From Pseudonocardia sp. (GTDB lineage Bacteria; Actinomycetota; Actinomycetes; Mycobacteriales; Pseudonocardiaceae), in NCBI GenBank assembly GCA_029263115.1, contig JAJCYC010000114.1, positions 1 through 38,990 of the forward strand: DNA of 38,990 bases. Direction: 5' to 3'. A program made the position numbers and the translations under genes. Positions 19,729 to 26,930 of the stretch are shown here, piece by piece; position 1 is the stretch's first letter, and each line of letters starts with the position of its first letter. Below the pieces are notes generated by a model. It was not told the origin of the DNA. It saw only the letters and a list, made by a program, of their open reading frames with translations, and ran no database searches.

Positions 19729-21302
19729 GGTGTCACTCCGAAATCGTGCGCGAAATGTTTCACGGCACTGCGCACGGGCATCGGCGTGAGCCCGCCCATC
19801 GCGCAGAGCGAGCCGTCGGTCATCAGCTCGCACAGGTCTTCCAGCAACAGCAGGTTCTTCGTCGGCTCCTCGCCGGCCCGGATCCGGTCGATGGTCTCCA
19901 CCCCGCGCACCGCGCCGACCCGGCACGGCGTGCACTTGCCGCAGGACTCCTCGGCGCAGAACCGCATTGCGAAGCGCGCCATGAGCGACATGTCCACGGT
20001 GTCGTCGAACACCACGACCCCGCCGTGCCCGAGCAGCGCGCCGGCCTCGGAGAACGCCTCGTAGTCCATCGGCAGGTCCAGTTGCCCGACCGGCAGGTAG
20101 GACCCGAGCGGCCCACCGACCTGGATCGCCCGCACCGGCCGCCCGGACCCGGTGCCGCCGCCGAGATCCTCCACCAGGGCGCGCAGGGTGATCCCGAACG
20201 CGGTCTCCACGATGCCGCCCCGGGCGATGTTGCCGCCGAGCTGGAACACGCTGGTGCCCCGCGACCGGCCCATCCCGTACCTGGCGTACGCCGCGCCGCC
20301 GTTGGCCAGGATCCACGGGACCGCGGCCAGCGAGAGCACGTTGTTGACCACGGTCGGCCGGCCGAACAATCCCGCGAGCGCGGGGATCGGTGGCTTCGGG
20401 CGCACGGTGCCGCGCTTGCCCTCCAGGCTCTCCAGCATGGAGGTCTCCTCGCCGCAGATGTAGGCCCCGGCACCGACCCGGACGTGCAGGTCGAACTCCA
20501 GCGCCGAGCCCAGGATGCCGGCGCCCAGCCAACCCCGGGCCCGGGCGGCCTCGATCGCGGCGGTCATCGTCTCGATCGCGTCGGGGTACTCCGAGCGGAT
20601 GTAGACGTAACCTTCAACCGCGGCGCCCTCGGTCGCGCCGACCGCGTGCGCGGCGATCGTCATCCCTTCGATCAGGGTGAACGGGTCGCCCTCCATCAGC
20701 ATCCGGTCGGCGAACGTGCCGGAGTCGCCCTCGTCGGCGTTGCAGCAGACGAACTTCAGCTCGTCCTGGGCGCCGAGTACGGTGCGCCACTTGATGCCGG
20801 TGGGAAAGCCGGCGCCGCCGCGCCCGCGCAGCCCGGAGGTGACCACCTCCTCCACCACCTGGTCCGGCGAGCGGTCCAGCGCGGCCCGCAGGCCGGCGTT
20901 GCCGCCGTACGACTCGTGGTCGTCGGCGGAGCGCGGATCGACCACGCCGACCCGGGCGAAGGTCAGCCGCTGCTGACGACGCATCCACGGCAGGTCCTCG
21001 ACCGGCCCGAGACTGGTGGGGGCGCCGGTATCGGCGCCGTCCAGGATGCCCGCGGCGACCAGACCGTCCACCGCCTCCGGGGTGACCGGTCCGTAGCCGA
21101 CCCGCCCGCCGGGGGTGGCCACCTCGACCAGCGGCTCCAGCCACAGCATGCCGCGCGATCCGGTGCGGACCAGCTCGATCTCCCGGCCGGCCAGCGCGGC
21201 GACGGCGGCGATCCGCTCGGCGACCTCGTCCGCGCCGACCGAGCGGGCCGCCGCGTCGCGGGGCACGAACACCCGGGCCGGGTTCACCGTGGGCACGTTC
21301 AT
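19725..21302 (-). CDS. fdsB: NAD-dependent formate dehydrogenase, diaphorase beta subunit
   Basis: 525 aa from ATG 21302, overlapping fdsG (ATGA). A NuoF-like flavoprotein that passes electrons from the alpha subunit to NAD+. The NADH site GRGGAGFPTGIKW, the FMN site CNADEGDSGTFADR, ICGEETSMLESLEG and the C-terminal [4Fe-4S] motif ESCGKCTPCRVG are all seen. About 110 N-terminal residues precede the NuoF-like core, as in FdsB where this region is thioredoxin-like. The cluster context (fdsA with formate dehydrogenase signature, fdhD) separates it from complex I nuoF. Confidence 0.95.
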   Translation of the reverse strand: MNVPTVNPARVFVPRDAAARSVGADEVAERIAAVAALAGREIELVRTGSRGMLWLEPLVEVATPGGRVGYGPVTPEAVDGLVAAGILDGADTGAPTSLGPVEDLPWMRRQQRLTFARVGVVDPRSADDHESYGGNAGLRAALDRSPDQVVEEVVTSGLRGRGGAGFPTGIKWRTVLGAQDELKFVCCNADEGDSGTFADRMLMEGDPFTLIEGMTIAAHAVGATEGAAVEGYVYIRSEYPDAIETMTAAIEAARARGWLGAGILGSALEFDLHVRVGAGAYICGEETSMLESLEGKRGTVRPKPPIPALAGLFGRPTVVNNVLSLAAVPWILANGGAAYARYGMGRSRGTSVFQLGGNIARGGIVETAFGITLRALVEDLGGGTGSGRPVRAIQVGGPLGSYLPVGQLDLPMDYEAFSEAGALLGHGGVVVFDDTVDMSLMARFAMRFCAEESCGKCTPCRVGAVRGVETIDRIRAGEEPTKNLLLLEDLCELMTDGSLCAMGGLTPMPVRSAVKHFAHDFGVTP

Positions 21303-21775
21303 CGCAGGTCTCCGAGCAGCCCGTCGAACCGGTCCGGCCCGACCCGCCCGTACACCCGGCCGGCAACCTCCACCGATGGCCCGAGCGCGCAGTTGCCCAG
21401 GCAGAACACCTCGTCCAGAGTGACCGTGCCGTCGGCGGTGGTCTCGCCGAAGCCGATGCCGAGCCGGTCGCGGGCGTGCCCGGCCAGAGTGGTCGCGCCG
21501 ACCGCCTGGCAGGCCTCCGCCCCGCAGATCCGGACGATGGCCCGCCCGGCCGGAGCCCGGCGGAAGTCGCGGTAGAAGGTGACCACGCCGTGCACCTCGG
21601 CGATCGCGAGGTTGAGCACGTCCGCGATCACCGGCAGGTCCTCGGCCGCTATGCGGCCGAACTCGTGCTGGACCGCGTGCAGCACCGGGATCAGCGCGCC
21701 GCGCCGCTGCTCGTGTGCCCGCGTGACCGCCCGTACCCGGTCCGCCCGGGTCCCGACCTCACCGGTAACCGACAT
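21299..21775 (-). CDS. fdsG: NAD-dependent formate dehydrogenase, gamma subunit (NuoE-like)
   Basis: 158 aa from ATG 21775, the usual FdsG length; the frame stays open upstream to 21886 but would run into the lysR end. NuoE-like thioredoxin-fold subunit holding one [2Fe-2S] cluster, with ligands in CGAEAC and CLGNC. HGVVTFYRDFR is the family signature. It works with fdsB as the NAD+-reducing module of formate dehydrogenase. First gene of the cluster; a candidate LysR-type site lies 56-72 bp upstream. Confidence 0.93.
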   Translation of the reverse strand: MSVTGEVGTRADRVRAVTRAHEQRRGALIPVLHAVQHEFGRIAAEDLPVIADVLNLAIAEVHGVVTFYRDFRRAPAGRAIVRICGAEACQAVGATTLAGHARDRLGIGFGETTADGTVTLDEVFCLGNCALGPSVEVAGRVYGRVGPDRFDGLLGDLR

Positions 21776-21830
21776 CTGCTCAGGATGCTCCCCCGGACCT
21801 GCCGGGTCAAAGCGGAGCGGTGCATGCAGA

Positions 21831-21847
21831 GATAAACCGTGACTATC
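21831..21847 (-). promoter_or_regulatory. Candidate LysR-type operator upstream of fdsG
   Basis: The inverted repeat GATA-N9-TATC contains a T-N11-A core (T at 21833, A at 21845), the general pattern bound by LysR-family regulators. It lies upstream of fdsG and overlaps the last codons of the LysR gene itself. The position suits control of the fds operon by that regulator. The repeat is short, so the call is tentative. Confidence 0.4.
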
Positions 21848-22805
21848 AGTTCGGTCGATGCGTCCCGCACTGAACTGATGCTCCACCGTGGTAGCGGATC
21901 ACCAGCTCATGGAGCGTGGCGCGCAGGTCCAGCCCGGTGGCCACCTCGAGGAACACCCGGGCCAGCATCGAGCCGGGCTCCCGGTCGGCCACCACCAGGC
22001 CGATCGTGTGGCTGTGGGTCGGCCGGGCCATCGGCACCACCCGCATACCCGGCGGCACGCCGAAGAGGTTGAGCCAGGCGTGCGCGATGACCGCCGAGAG
22101 CCGACCGGTGGCCACGTGCGAGTACAGCACCGACACCGCGTCCGCCTCGACCAGCGGATTCAGCTCGACCCCGGCGTCGGCGGCGTTCCGGTCGAGGATC
22201 CGGCGGTGCTGCATCACCGGAGAGAGCAGGCACAGCGCGACCTCGGACAGTTGCGCCCAGCCGATCTCGTCCCGGCCGGCCAACGGCGAGTCGGCGGGCA
22301 TCAGCAGCAGGTAGCGCTCCCGGTAGAGCGGCAGCGCGCGCACGTCCCGCAACGGCTCGCCGTCGAGGTAGGTCATCCCGACGTCGAGCTCGTACTCGGC
22401 GAGTCGGCGCACGATCGCGCGCGAGGACAGCGACTCCAGGGAGATCCGCACCTCGGGATGGCGGCGGTGGAACGGGCCGGTGAGCAGTGAGGAGATGGTC
22501 AGCGCGGTGGGGATGGCGCCGATCCGCAGCACCCCGGTCAGCCCGCCGGCCATCCGGTCGAGATCGGCGCGCAGCGCGTCGCGGTTCTCCAGGATCCGGC
22601 GTGCCCAACCGACCACCACCTCACCCTCGGCGGTGAATCCCTCGAACCGCCGGCTCCGCCGCACGATCTGCACGCCGAGGTCCTGCTCCAGCCGGCGCAT
22701 CGCCACCGACAGCGCCGGTTGCGAGACATGGCAGGCGTCCGCCGCGTGGCCGAAGTGCCGTTCCCGGGCGAGTGCGCACAGGTATTCGAGCTGGGTCAGC
22801 AACAC
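21846..22805 (-). CDS. LysR-family transcriptional regulator, probable fds regulator
   Basis: 319 aa from GTG 22805. The N-terminal winged HTH (residues 1-60, FGHAADACHVSQPALSVAMRRLEQDLGVQIVRR) is followed by a type 2 periplasmic-binding-protein-like effector domain to the C-terminus. Same strand as fdsGBAD-fdhD and only 70 bp upstream, the arrangement seen for formate dehydrogenase regulators in other bacteria, so formate or a related effector is a reasonable guess. Most LysR genes are divergent from their targets; here the tandem orientation allows both read-through and a separate promoter in the gap. Confidence 0.9.
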   Translation of the reverse strand: MLLTQLEYLCALARERHFGHAADACHVSQPALSVAMRRLEQDLGVQIVRRSRRFEGFTAEGEVVVGWARRILENRDALRADLDRMAGGLTGVLRIGAIPTALTISSLLTGPFHRRHPEVRISLESLSSRAIVRRLAEYELDVGMTYLDGEPLRDVRALPLYRERYLLLMPADSPLAGRDEIGWAQLSEVALCLLSPVMQHRRILDRNAADAGVELNPLVEADAVSVLYSHVATGRLSAVIAHAWLNLFGVPPGMRVVPMARPTHSHTIGLVVADREPGSMLARVFLEVATGLDLRATLHELVIRYHGGASVQCGTHRPN

Positions 22806-22813
22806 CCGGACAT

Positions 22814-22854
22814 GGTGGTGCCCCCGGGAACGGGAGCGTCACCGGGGCACCACC
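22814..22854 (-). terminator. Hairpin terminator downstream of small secreted protein gene
   Basis: Perfect 11-bp inverted repeat GGTGGTGCCCC (22814-22824) and GGGGCACCACC (22844-22854) with a 19-base loop, starting 19 bp beyond the stop of the leftward gene at 22873 and ending before the lysR start. No T tract, which is normal for actinobacterial intrinsic terminators. Confidence 0.65.
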
Positions 22855-22872
22855 GACCGATGGGGGTGTAAC

Positions 22873-23184
22873 TCAACCGATGTGGTTGTTGTTCCCGACG
22901 CTGGGGCAGATGGCGATCTTGTCCGCGGACGCGCCGCCGGGCCCGTTCAGATCGGTGATGTTGCTGTTGCCACCGAGGATCGTCTGGTCACCGTGGTTGG
23001 TCTGCTCGACCGACTCGTGGCTCGAGCAGTCGGTGTTGTAGCTCGACTCGCGGTCATGGCTCCCGTGACCGTTGCCGTCGCTACCGTCGTCGTCCCCGTC
23101 GAAGTCGCCCGCGAACGCGACGCCTGCGGCTCCCAGCAGCAACATCGCGGATGCGGCGGCGGTGACGCCTAGCTTCCTGAGCAC
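22873..23184 (-). CDS. Small secreted protein, paralogue of its neighbour
   Basis: 103 aa from GTG 23184. The N-terminal signal peptide starts MLRKLGVTAAAS and is predicted to be cleaved after AFA (residue 25). The mature part is Asp/Gly/Asn/His-rich, then follows the pattern shared with the next gene: TDCSS, S.EQ.N.GDQ, GGNS.I.DLNG, CPS. The two cysteines are conserved between paralogues and may form a disulfide. The MLKK-type start and Asn-rich body recall small surface proteins of sporulating actinomycetes (rodlins, chaplins), but no chaplin or rodlin motif can be confirmed. Function unknown. Confidence 0.75.
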   Translation of the reverse strand: MLRKLGVTAAASAMLLLGAAGVAFAGDFDGDDDGSDGNGHGSHDRESSYNTDCSSHESVEQTNHGDQTILGGNSNITDLNGPGGASADKIAICPSVGNNNHIG

Positions 23185-23207
23185 GTGGTGCCCCTTTCCG
23201 GAACTGG

Positions 23208-23244
23208 CGCCCCGGCGACCTCGTGGTGATCGGCCGCCGGGGCG
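23208..23244 (-). terminator. Hairpin between the two secreted-protein paralogues
   Basis: Perfect 10-bp inverted repeat CGCCCCGGCG (23208-23217) and CGCCGGGGCG (23235-23244), loop of 17 bases. It lies between the stop of the upstream paralogue (23265) and the start of the downstream one (23184), so it may end or attenuate transcription between them. Confidence 0.5.
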
Positions 23245-23264
23245 GGGAAGGACAGGGGGTGTGA

Positions 23265-23519
23265 TCAGTGGTTGAACTCGTTCTCGTTGAACGCGCTCGG
23301 GCAGAAGCCCGGCTGGTCGATCGATCCGCCGATGAAGCCGTTGAGGTCCTTGATGCTGCTGTTGCCGCCGACCAGCTGGTCGCCCTCGTTGCTCTGCTCG
23401 GTGCTGTCGACGCTCGAGCAGTCGGTGTTGTTGTTCTCGTCGCTGGCGAACGCAACGCCGGTCACGCCCAGCAGCGCGGCGGCGGAAACGGCGCCGGCGA
23501 TGACTAGCTTCTTCAGCAC
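23265..23519 (-). CDS. Small secreted protein, paralogue of its neighbour
   Basis: 84 aa from GTG 23519, chosen for the AAGGAGAAG ribosome-binding site eight or so bases upstream. Signal peptide MLKKLVIAGAVSAAALLG, probable cleavage after AFA (residue 26). The mature sequence begins SDENNNTDCSS and aligns with the downstream paralogue over TDCSS, S.EQSN.GDQ, GGNSSIKDLNG and CPS, with two conserved cysteines. It lacks the Asp/Gly/His-rich insertion of the neighbour. Tandem duplication is clear; function is unknown. A nested hairpin sits in its leader at 23541-23580. Confidence 0.8.
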   Translation of the reverse strand: MLKKLVIAGAVSAAALLGVTGVAFASDENNNTDCSSVDSTEQSNEGDQLVGGNSSIKDLNGFIGGSIDQPGFCPSAFNENEFNH

Positions 23520-23934
23520 TTTGCTTCTCCTTCGTCTGAGTGACACCTGGGGAGGAAGGCGTGCGCCTTCGCTGGTGTCACAAGGTGTCAACGAGGCAAT
23601 TGCGGTAAATGAGACGTATGTGGGTGATCACAGCCGATCGTGCGCGAGCTGACGGTCACCGATCGCGATGGGTGAGAGCGTCCGGGAATTTCCGTCCGGG
23701 CACCACTCCGATGATCACGTGTCGCTGCCCGAAACCCACGAACTGGGTGATCATGGGTCGCCCAGCGCAGTCTCGGGGCCGAGGTCGGTTCGGGCCGGTT
23801 CGGGCCGAGGGTCGCCACTCGGCGACCCGAAGGGCCGAGTGCGTAACGCGCGGGGTGCCGGTGCTGATTCACCGGTACCGGAGCGGCGACGCCCGGCGCC
23901 ACCACGGCCCCGACCCCGGACAGGCAGGCCACCG
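23520..23934. promoter_or_regulatory. 415-bp intergenic region with hairpins and TGGGTGATCA repeats
   Basis: Between a leftward secreted-protein gene and a rightward membrane-protein gene. Visible structure: nested inverted repeats TGACACC/GGTGTCA (23541-23547, 23574-23580) around GAAGGC/GCCTTC (23555-23570), in the leader of the leftward gene; the 10-mer TGGGTGATCA at 23621-23630 and 23744-23753 plus a third TGATCA at 23712-23717; and a perfect hairpin GGGTCGCC-ACTC-GGCGACCC at 23809-23828. No protein-coding frame is convincing. Confidence 0.5.
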
Positions 23935-24222
23935 ATGACCTCCGCACAGCACCCGCGCAAGTCGTCCTACGTCGTCCCGATGTCGGAGAGCCATCACGGC
24001 CTCGGCGCGATCGCGATCGGTGCCGCGCTGCTCGCGGTCCCGCTGGCCGGCGGGTCCGGGACCGCCGCGCTGGGCTTCCTCGCCGGCCTCACCGCGGTGG
24101 TCTTCGGCCTGGTCGGTGCGGCGCACGCGGCGCGGGGCACCGCAACCCGCGGCGGGATGGCCCTGGTCGGAGCCCTCGCCGGCGCGGTCGCGCTGGTACT
24201 GAGTCTCGCCGGCGGCCGGTGA
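23935..24222 (+). CDS. Small two-helix membrane protein
   Basis: 95 aa from ATG 23935. A hydrophilic N-terminus of about 25 residues precedes two or three hydrophobic segments (LGAIAIGAALLAVPLAG, LGFLAGLTAVVFGLVGAA and MALVGALAGAVALVLSLAG) with a short Arg-containing loop. This is a common small membrane protein type in actinobacteria (DUF4190-like layout), but I cannot assign a family. No strong ribosome-binding site; the frame is open further upstream, so the start is uncertain. Confidence 0.6.
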   Translation: MTSAQHPRKSSYVVPMSESHHGLGAIAIGAALLAVPLAGGSGTAALGFLAGLTAVVFGLVGAAHAARGTATRGGMALVGALAGAVALVLSLAGGR

Positions 24223-24243
24223 CTCCGCCAGGTCGACCGCCGG

Positions 24244-24375
24244 TCAGCTGAAGCGGGCGGCGGGGGTGCCGGGCGGGTTGTACCTCCCGGGCACGCCGTC
24301 CGGGTTCGGCACGCAGACCTCGCCTGCGGCGGCCAGGGTGTCCTGTCCTGGCCGCCGCGGCCACGGGGCGATCAC
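24244..24375 (-). CDS. Possible 43-aa ORF coupled to yajQ
   Basis: A GTG overlapping the yajQ stop (GTGA) opens 43 codons ending in the stretch [19 protein letters not shown]. The coupling and the non-repetitive Pro/Gly-rich C-terminus make it worth listing, but there is no known family and the overlap could be chance. It may equally be untranslated 3' sequence of yajQ. Confidence 0.25.
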   Translation of the reverse strand: MIAPWPRRPGQDTLAAAGEVCVPNPDGVPGRYNPPGTPAARFS

Positions 24376-24863
24376 CGGTAATTGGTGAACTGCAGGGCGA
24401 TGCCGAAGTCCTTGCCCTTGAGCAGCGCGATGACCGCCTGCAGGTCGTCCTTCTTCTTGCCCGACACCCGCAGCTGGTCGCCCTGGATCTGGGCCTGGAC
24501 GCCCTTGAGCTTCTCGTCGCGGATGGCCTTGGAGATCTCCTTGGCCTTGTCCGAGGCGATGCCCTGGACCAGGGTGCCGGTGACCCGGTAGGTCTTGCCG
24601 GACAGCTGCGGTTCGCCGATCTCGAACGCCTTGAGCGAGATGTCCCGCTTGATCAGCTTCTCCCGGAAGACCTCGATCGCGGCCTTGCAGCGCTCCTCGG
24701 TGTCGGCCTGGATGGTGATGGCCTCCTCGCCGGACCAGCTCGCGCCGGCGCCGGTGTTGCGGAAGTCGTAGCGCTGCGCCAACTCCTTGCCCGCCTGGTT
24801 CAGTGCGTTGTCCACCTCCTGCCGGTCGACCTTGCTCACCACGTCGAACGAAGGGTCTGCCAC
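24372..24863 (-). CDS. yajQ: YajQ family nucleotide-binding protein
   Basis: 163 aa, the standard YajQ length, from GTG 24863 with GGAGGAG about seven bases upstream. The N-terminal [20 protein letters not shown] and C-terminal [26 protein letters not shown] are hallmark YajQ blocks, and RYDFRNTGA is also conserved. Two ferredoxin-like domains; family members bind nucleotides (cyclic di-GMP in Xanthomonas) and phage nucleic acid. Divergent from the tRNA-Tyr gene. Confidence 0.96.
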   Translation of the reverse strand: MADPSFDVVSKVDRQEVDNALNQAGKELAQRYDFRNTGAGASWSGEEAITIQADTEERCKAAIEVFREKLIKRDISLKAFEIGEPQLSGKTYRVTGTLVQGIASDKAKEISKAIRDEKLKGVQAQIQGDQLRVSGKKKDDLQAVIALLKGKDFGIALQFTNYR

Positions 24864-24884
24864 CGTCTGCTCCTCCTATCCCGA

Positions 24885-24915
24885 TTGCGGCCCGCCGTGG
24901 GCCCTGTCGTATCCT
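24885..24915 (+). promoter_or_regulatory. Possible tRNA-Tyr promoter
   Basis: TTGCGG at 24885-24890 and TATCCT at 24910-24915 are separated by 19 bases, 45 bp upstream of the tRNA. Spacing is slightly long for a housekeeping sigma factor, and the -35 box extends close to the divergent yajQ ribosome-binding site. Confidence 0.35.
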
Positions 24916-24960
24916 CTCTGAAGCAGTCACCGAGGCAATCACCGCGGTGGCACGCAACCC

Positions 24961-25041
24961 GGCGGGTTGCCCGAGCGGCCAATGGGAGCGGACTGTAAAT
25001 CCGTCGCGAAAGCTTCGAAGGTTCGAATCCTTCACCCGCCA
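24961..25041 (+). tRNA. tRNA-Tyr (GTA anticodon)
   Basis: 81 bases fold as a class II tRNA. Acceptor GGCGGGT (24961-24967) pairs with ACCCGCC (25034-25040), with discriminator A 25041. The anticodon loop CTGTAAA carries GTA (tyrosine), a long variable arm follows, and the T arm is GAAGG-TTCGAAT-CCTTC. No CCA is encoded. The 3' half serves as the insertion site of the adjacent integrative element, whose integrase gene ends 121 bp downstream. Confidence 0.96.
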
Positions 25042-25048
25042 CATCAGC

Positions 25049-25095
25049 CGAAACCGGCCTCTGAACTGCGGAAACGCGGACAGGGGCCGGTTTCG
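25049..25095 (+). terminator. Hairpin downstream of tRNA-Tyr
   Basis: CGAAACCGGCC (25049-25059) pairs perfectly with GGCCGGTTTCG (25085-25095); the stem can extend inward by two pairs. It begins seven bases after the tRNA and is followed by TCTGT, so it fits an intrinsic terminator of the tRNA. If the integration crossover lies in the tRNA, this terminator belongs to the element. Confidence 0.6.
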
Positions 25096-25118
25096 TCTGT
25101 CCGGTTGGCACCGGGCCG

Positions 25119-25158
25119 CTACGGCGGCCTACGGCAGGCCGTGGCAAATGCGTGGCAA
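25119..25158. repeat. Paired direct repeats next to att, candidate integrase arm sites
   Basis: CTACGGC occurs at 25119-25125 and 25129-25135 (10-bp step) and GTGGCAA at 25141-25147 and 25152-25158 (11-bp step), between the tRNA end and the integrase stop. Helical-turn spacing beside an attachment site suits arm-type binding sites for integrase or excisionase. Short repeats, so tentative. Confidence 0.4.
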
Positions 25159-25161
25159 GGC

Positions 25162-26550
25162 TCAGGGGTCGGTGACCGGCAGCCCCAGGGCCAGGCCGAC
25201 CCGGTTCCGAGCGGCCTCCTCCTGTCCGGCGATGCACTTGGCGTACACCCGCAACAGCACGGCGACGCTGTGTCCTGCCCACTCGGCGACCTGGGTCGGC
25301 GGTACCCCGGCGTTCAGCCAGGTCGAGACCGCCGCGTGACGCAGGTCGTACGGCCGGCGTGCGAGCGGTGAGGCGAACTCAGCGGGAGTGAGTGCACTCT
25401 CTCGGGCCTTTGCCCACACCCGTCCGTACAGACTGTCGGGTAGGTCGTTGTCCAGTGAGCGGGCTCCGCCGAACAGGCGGCCCCGGCTGTTCGTCCCGAA
25501 CTCCGCGAGGTGCGAGCGCAGGAGCGCGGTGAGCGGCGGGGGGCACGGGACCGGCCTCGTCGCCTCGGCTGCCCGGTGCTTCAGCGACCGGTCATCCCGT
25601 CGCCGGCCGCTGTCGCTCCAGGCGGTTCCCGTTGTCGGAGATGACCCCGCGAGAAACAACTCCCCCCACCCGGATTCTGGCAGGACCAACGCGGACTCGG
25701 GAAGTCGCGCAGCTTCGCCGGGGCGCAATGCCGAGTAGTACAGCAGCCCATAGAACGCCACGAGCCGTTTCCCGGTGTCGCTCTGTGCGCGAACGGCATC
25801 GAGTAGCTTGCTGGCCTGCGCAGCATTGACGACCACGCGCTTGTCGAGCTCCTCCACTACCGTCCGTCGCTTGACTCGAATGGAGGTGAGCGGATTCTTT
25901 GTCAGCAACTCGCGTTCCACGGCGTACTCCAATGCGTTGTGTAGGACGGCGCGCTTTCGGTGTGTCGTACTCGCCGCCGCTTGACCTCCGTCCAACTTGC
26001 GGCCGATCGCGCTGATTACGGCGCGCAGTATGTCGGGATCTGCCAGGCTGCCTACTGATCGCGTATTATTTGCGACCCATCGAATAGCGGCGGTTACTTC
26101 CTTGTCGGAGTCAGGGCCGGCAGCGCGCGCTCGCGTATTGAATGCCCAGGTGTACAACGCGCGGCGCATCATGTCTCGATCAGGCTGCCCGGGGCTCGTC
26201 AGCAACATCGCGGGCGTCACGGTGGCTAGGGTCTCCGCAACGCCGACGCGAGACTTGCCGGCCGAATCGGGCCACTTCATGTCGACGTAGTCGCAGGCGA
26301 AGTCGTACCAGCTCGCCGTTGCCGTCTCCTCGCGTTCCATCGAGAGCGGTAGGCCGCTTAGCGCCGAGAATGCCTCACCCTTGCGAGCGGCTGTCACCAG
26401 CCCGGACCGGAAGCTCTCTGCCAGTGCGGATGTCTTGTAACCCTCCTGACACCTCCGACCCGCCACTTTCCACCGGACGTAGTACGTCGTTGTCGTTGCA
26501 CCCTTGTACGTACGTGTCGACCAGATCCGAACATCGTAAGTGGTGTCCAT
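25162..26550 (-). CDS. int: Tyrosine site-specific integrase
   Basis: 462 aa from ATG 26550, whose A is shared with the excisionase stop (TAATG), so translation is coupled. Catalyses integration and excision at tRNA-Tyr. The N-terminal arm-binding and SAM-like core-binding domains (about 80-225) precede the catalytic domain. Catalytic residues visible are Arg276 (ALRPGEAARL), Arg404 in YDLRH, His427 (WAGHS) and nucleophile Tyr436 (LLRVYAK). Tyr401 replaces the usual first His of the HxxR box, a common variant in actinobacterial integrases. Base composition is less GC-rich than the nearby chromosome, consistent with transfer. Confidence 0.95.
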   Translation of the reverse strand: MDTTYDVRIWSTRTYKGATTTTYYVRWKVAGRRCQEGYKTSALAESFRSGLVTAARKGEAFSALSGLPLSMEREETATASWYDFACDYVDMKWPDSAGKSRVGVAETLATVTPAMLLTSPGQPDRDMMRRALYTWAFNTRARAAGPDSDKEVTAAIRWVANNTRSVGSLADPDILRAVISAIGRKLDGGQAAASTTHRKRAVLHNALEYAVERELLTKNPLTSIRVKRRTVVEELDKRVVVNAAQASKLLDAVRAQSDTGKRLVAFYGLLYYSALRPGEAARLPESALVLPESGWGELFLAGSSPTTGTAWSDSGRRRDDRSLKHRAAEATRPVPCPPPLTALLRSHLAEFGTNSRGRLFGGARSLDNDLPDSLYGRVWAKARESALTPAEFASPLARRPYDLRHAAVSTWLNAGVPPTQVAEWAGHSVAVLLRVYAKCIAGQEEAARNRVGLALGLPVTDP

Positions 26551-26930
26551 TACGCTGCCTCCTCGCAGGATGAAATCCAGGCATCCAGATCCACGCGGCG
26601 AATTCGGAGGTCGCCGTTCGGCAGCTTGATGCACTTTGGTGCCCGGCCCTTGGCTCGCCAGTCGTAGAATGTCGACTTGGCAATCTCGAACTCGACACAG
26701 AACGCGGCGATGGTCATGTGATGGCGCGAGGTTCCCATCCGAGTACCGGCTCCTCGGTTGCGGCGCGGTGGGTTGTCTGGGCGTCGGTCGATGGTCGGCC
26801 CCTCGCCGTCGGTCGAGCGGCAGAGGTCGGTAACTCCGGCAACCTCGGTAACTTGACTGGTCAGCCGGTTACCGATGTCGGAGCGGTTACCGCTGGATCG
26901 GTAACCGGTGCAATCATTGGTCGTGGTCAT
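26550..26930 (-). CDS. xis: Excisionase, HTH (AlpA/MerR-like) protein
   Basis: 126 aa from ATG 26930, which overlaps the upstream ATPase stop (ATGA) as at most junctions in this operon. Only the last 60 residues look like a domain: MTIAAFCVEFEIAKSTFYDWRAKG then LPNGDLRIRRVDLDAWI, the winged HTH of phage-type excisionases. The first 60 residues are encoded by the iteron cluster and are low in structure, so the working start may be ATG 26738 (62 aa) or ATG 26717. Directs integrase towards excision; coupled to int through TAATG. Confidence 0.8.
   Translation of the reverse strand: MTTTNDCTGYRSSGNRSDIGNRLTSQVTEVAGVTDLCRSTDGEGPTIDRRPDNPPRRNRGAGTRMGTSRHHMTIAAFCVEFEIAKSTFYDWRAKGRAPKCIKLPNGDLRIRRVDLDAWISSCEEAA

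Noticed and set aside
19725-21775. Second set of complex I genes (nuoE/nuoF/nuoG)
   Set aside because: The neighbouring catalytic subunit has the formate dehydrogenase active-site signature, and fdsD and fdhD follow, so these are FdsG/FdsB rather than NuoE/NuoF.
23586-23591. Perfect TTGACA -35 box (minus strand) ahead of the secreted-protein gene
   Set aside because: No acceptable -10 hexamer lies 16-18 bases downstream, so a promoter is not called.
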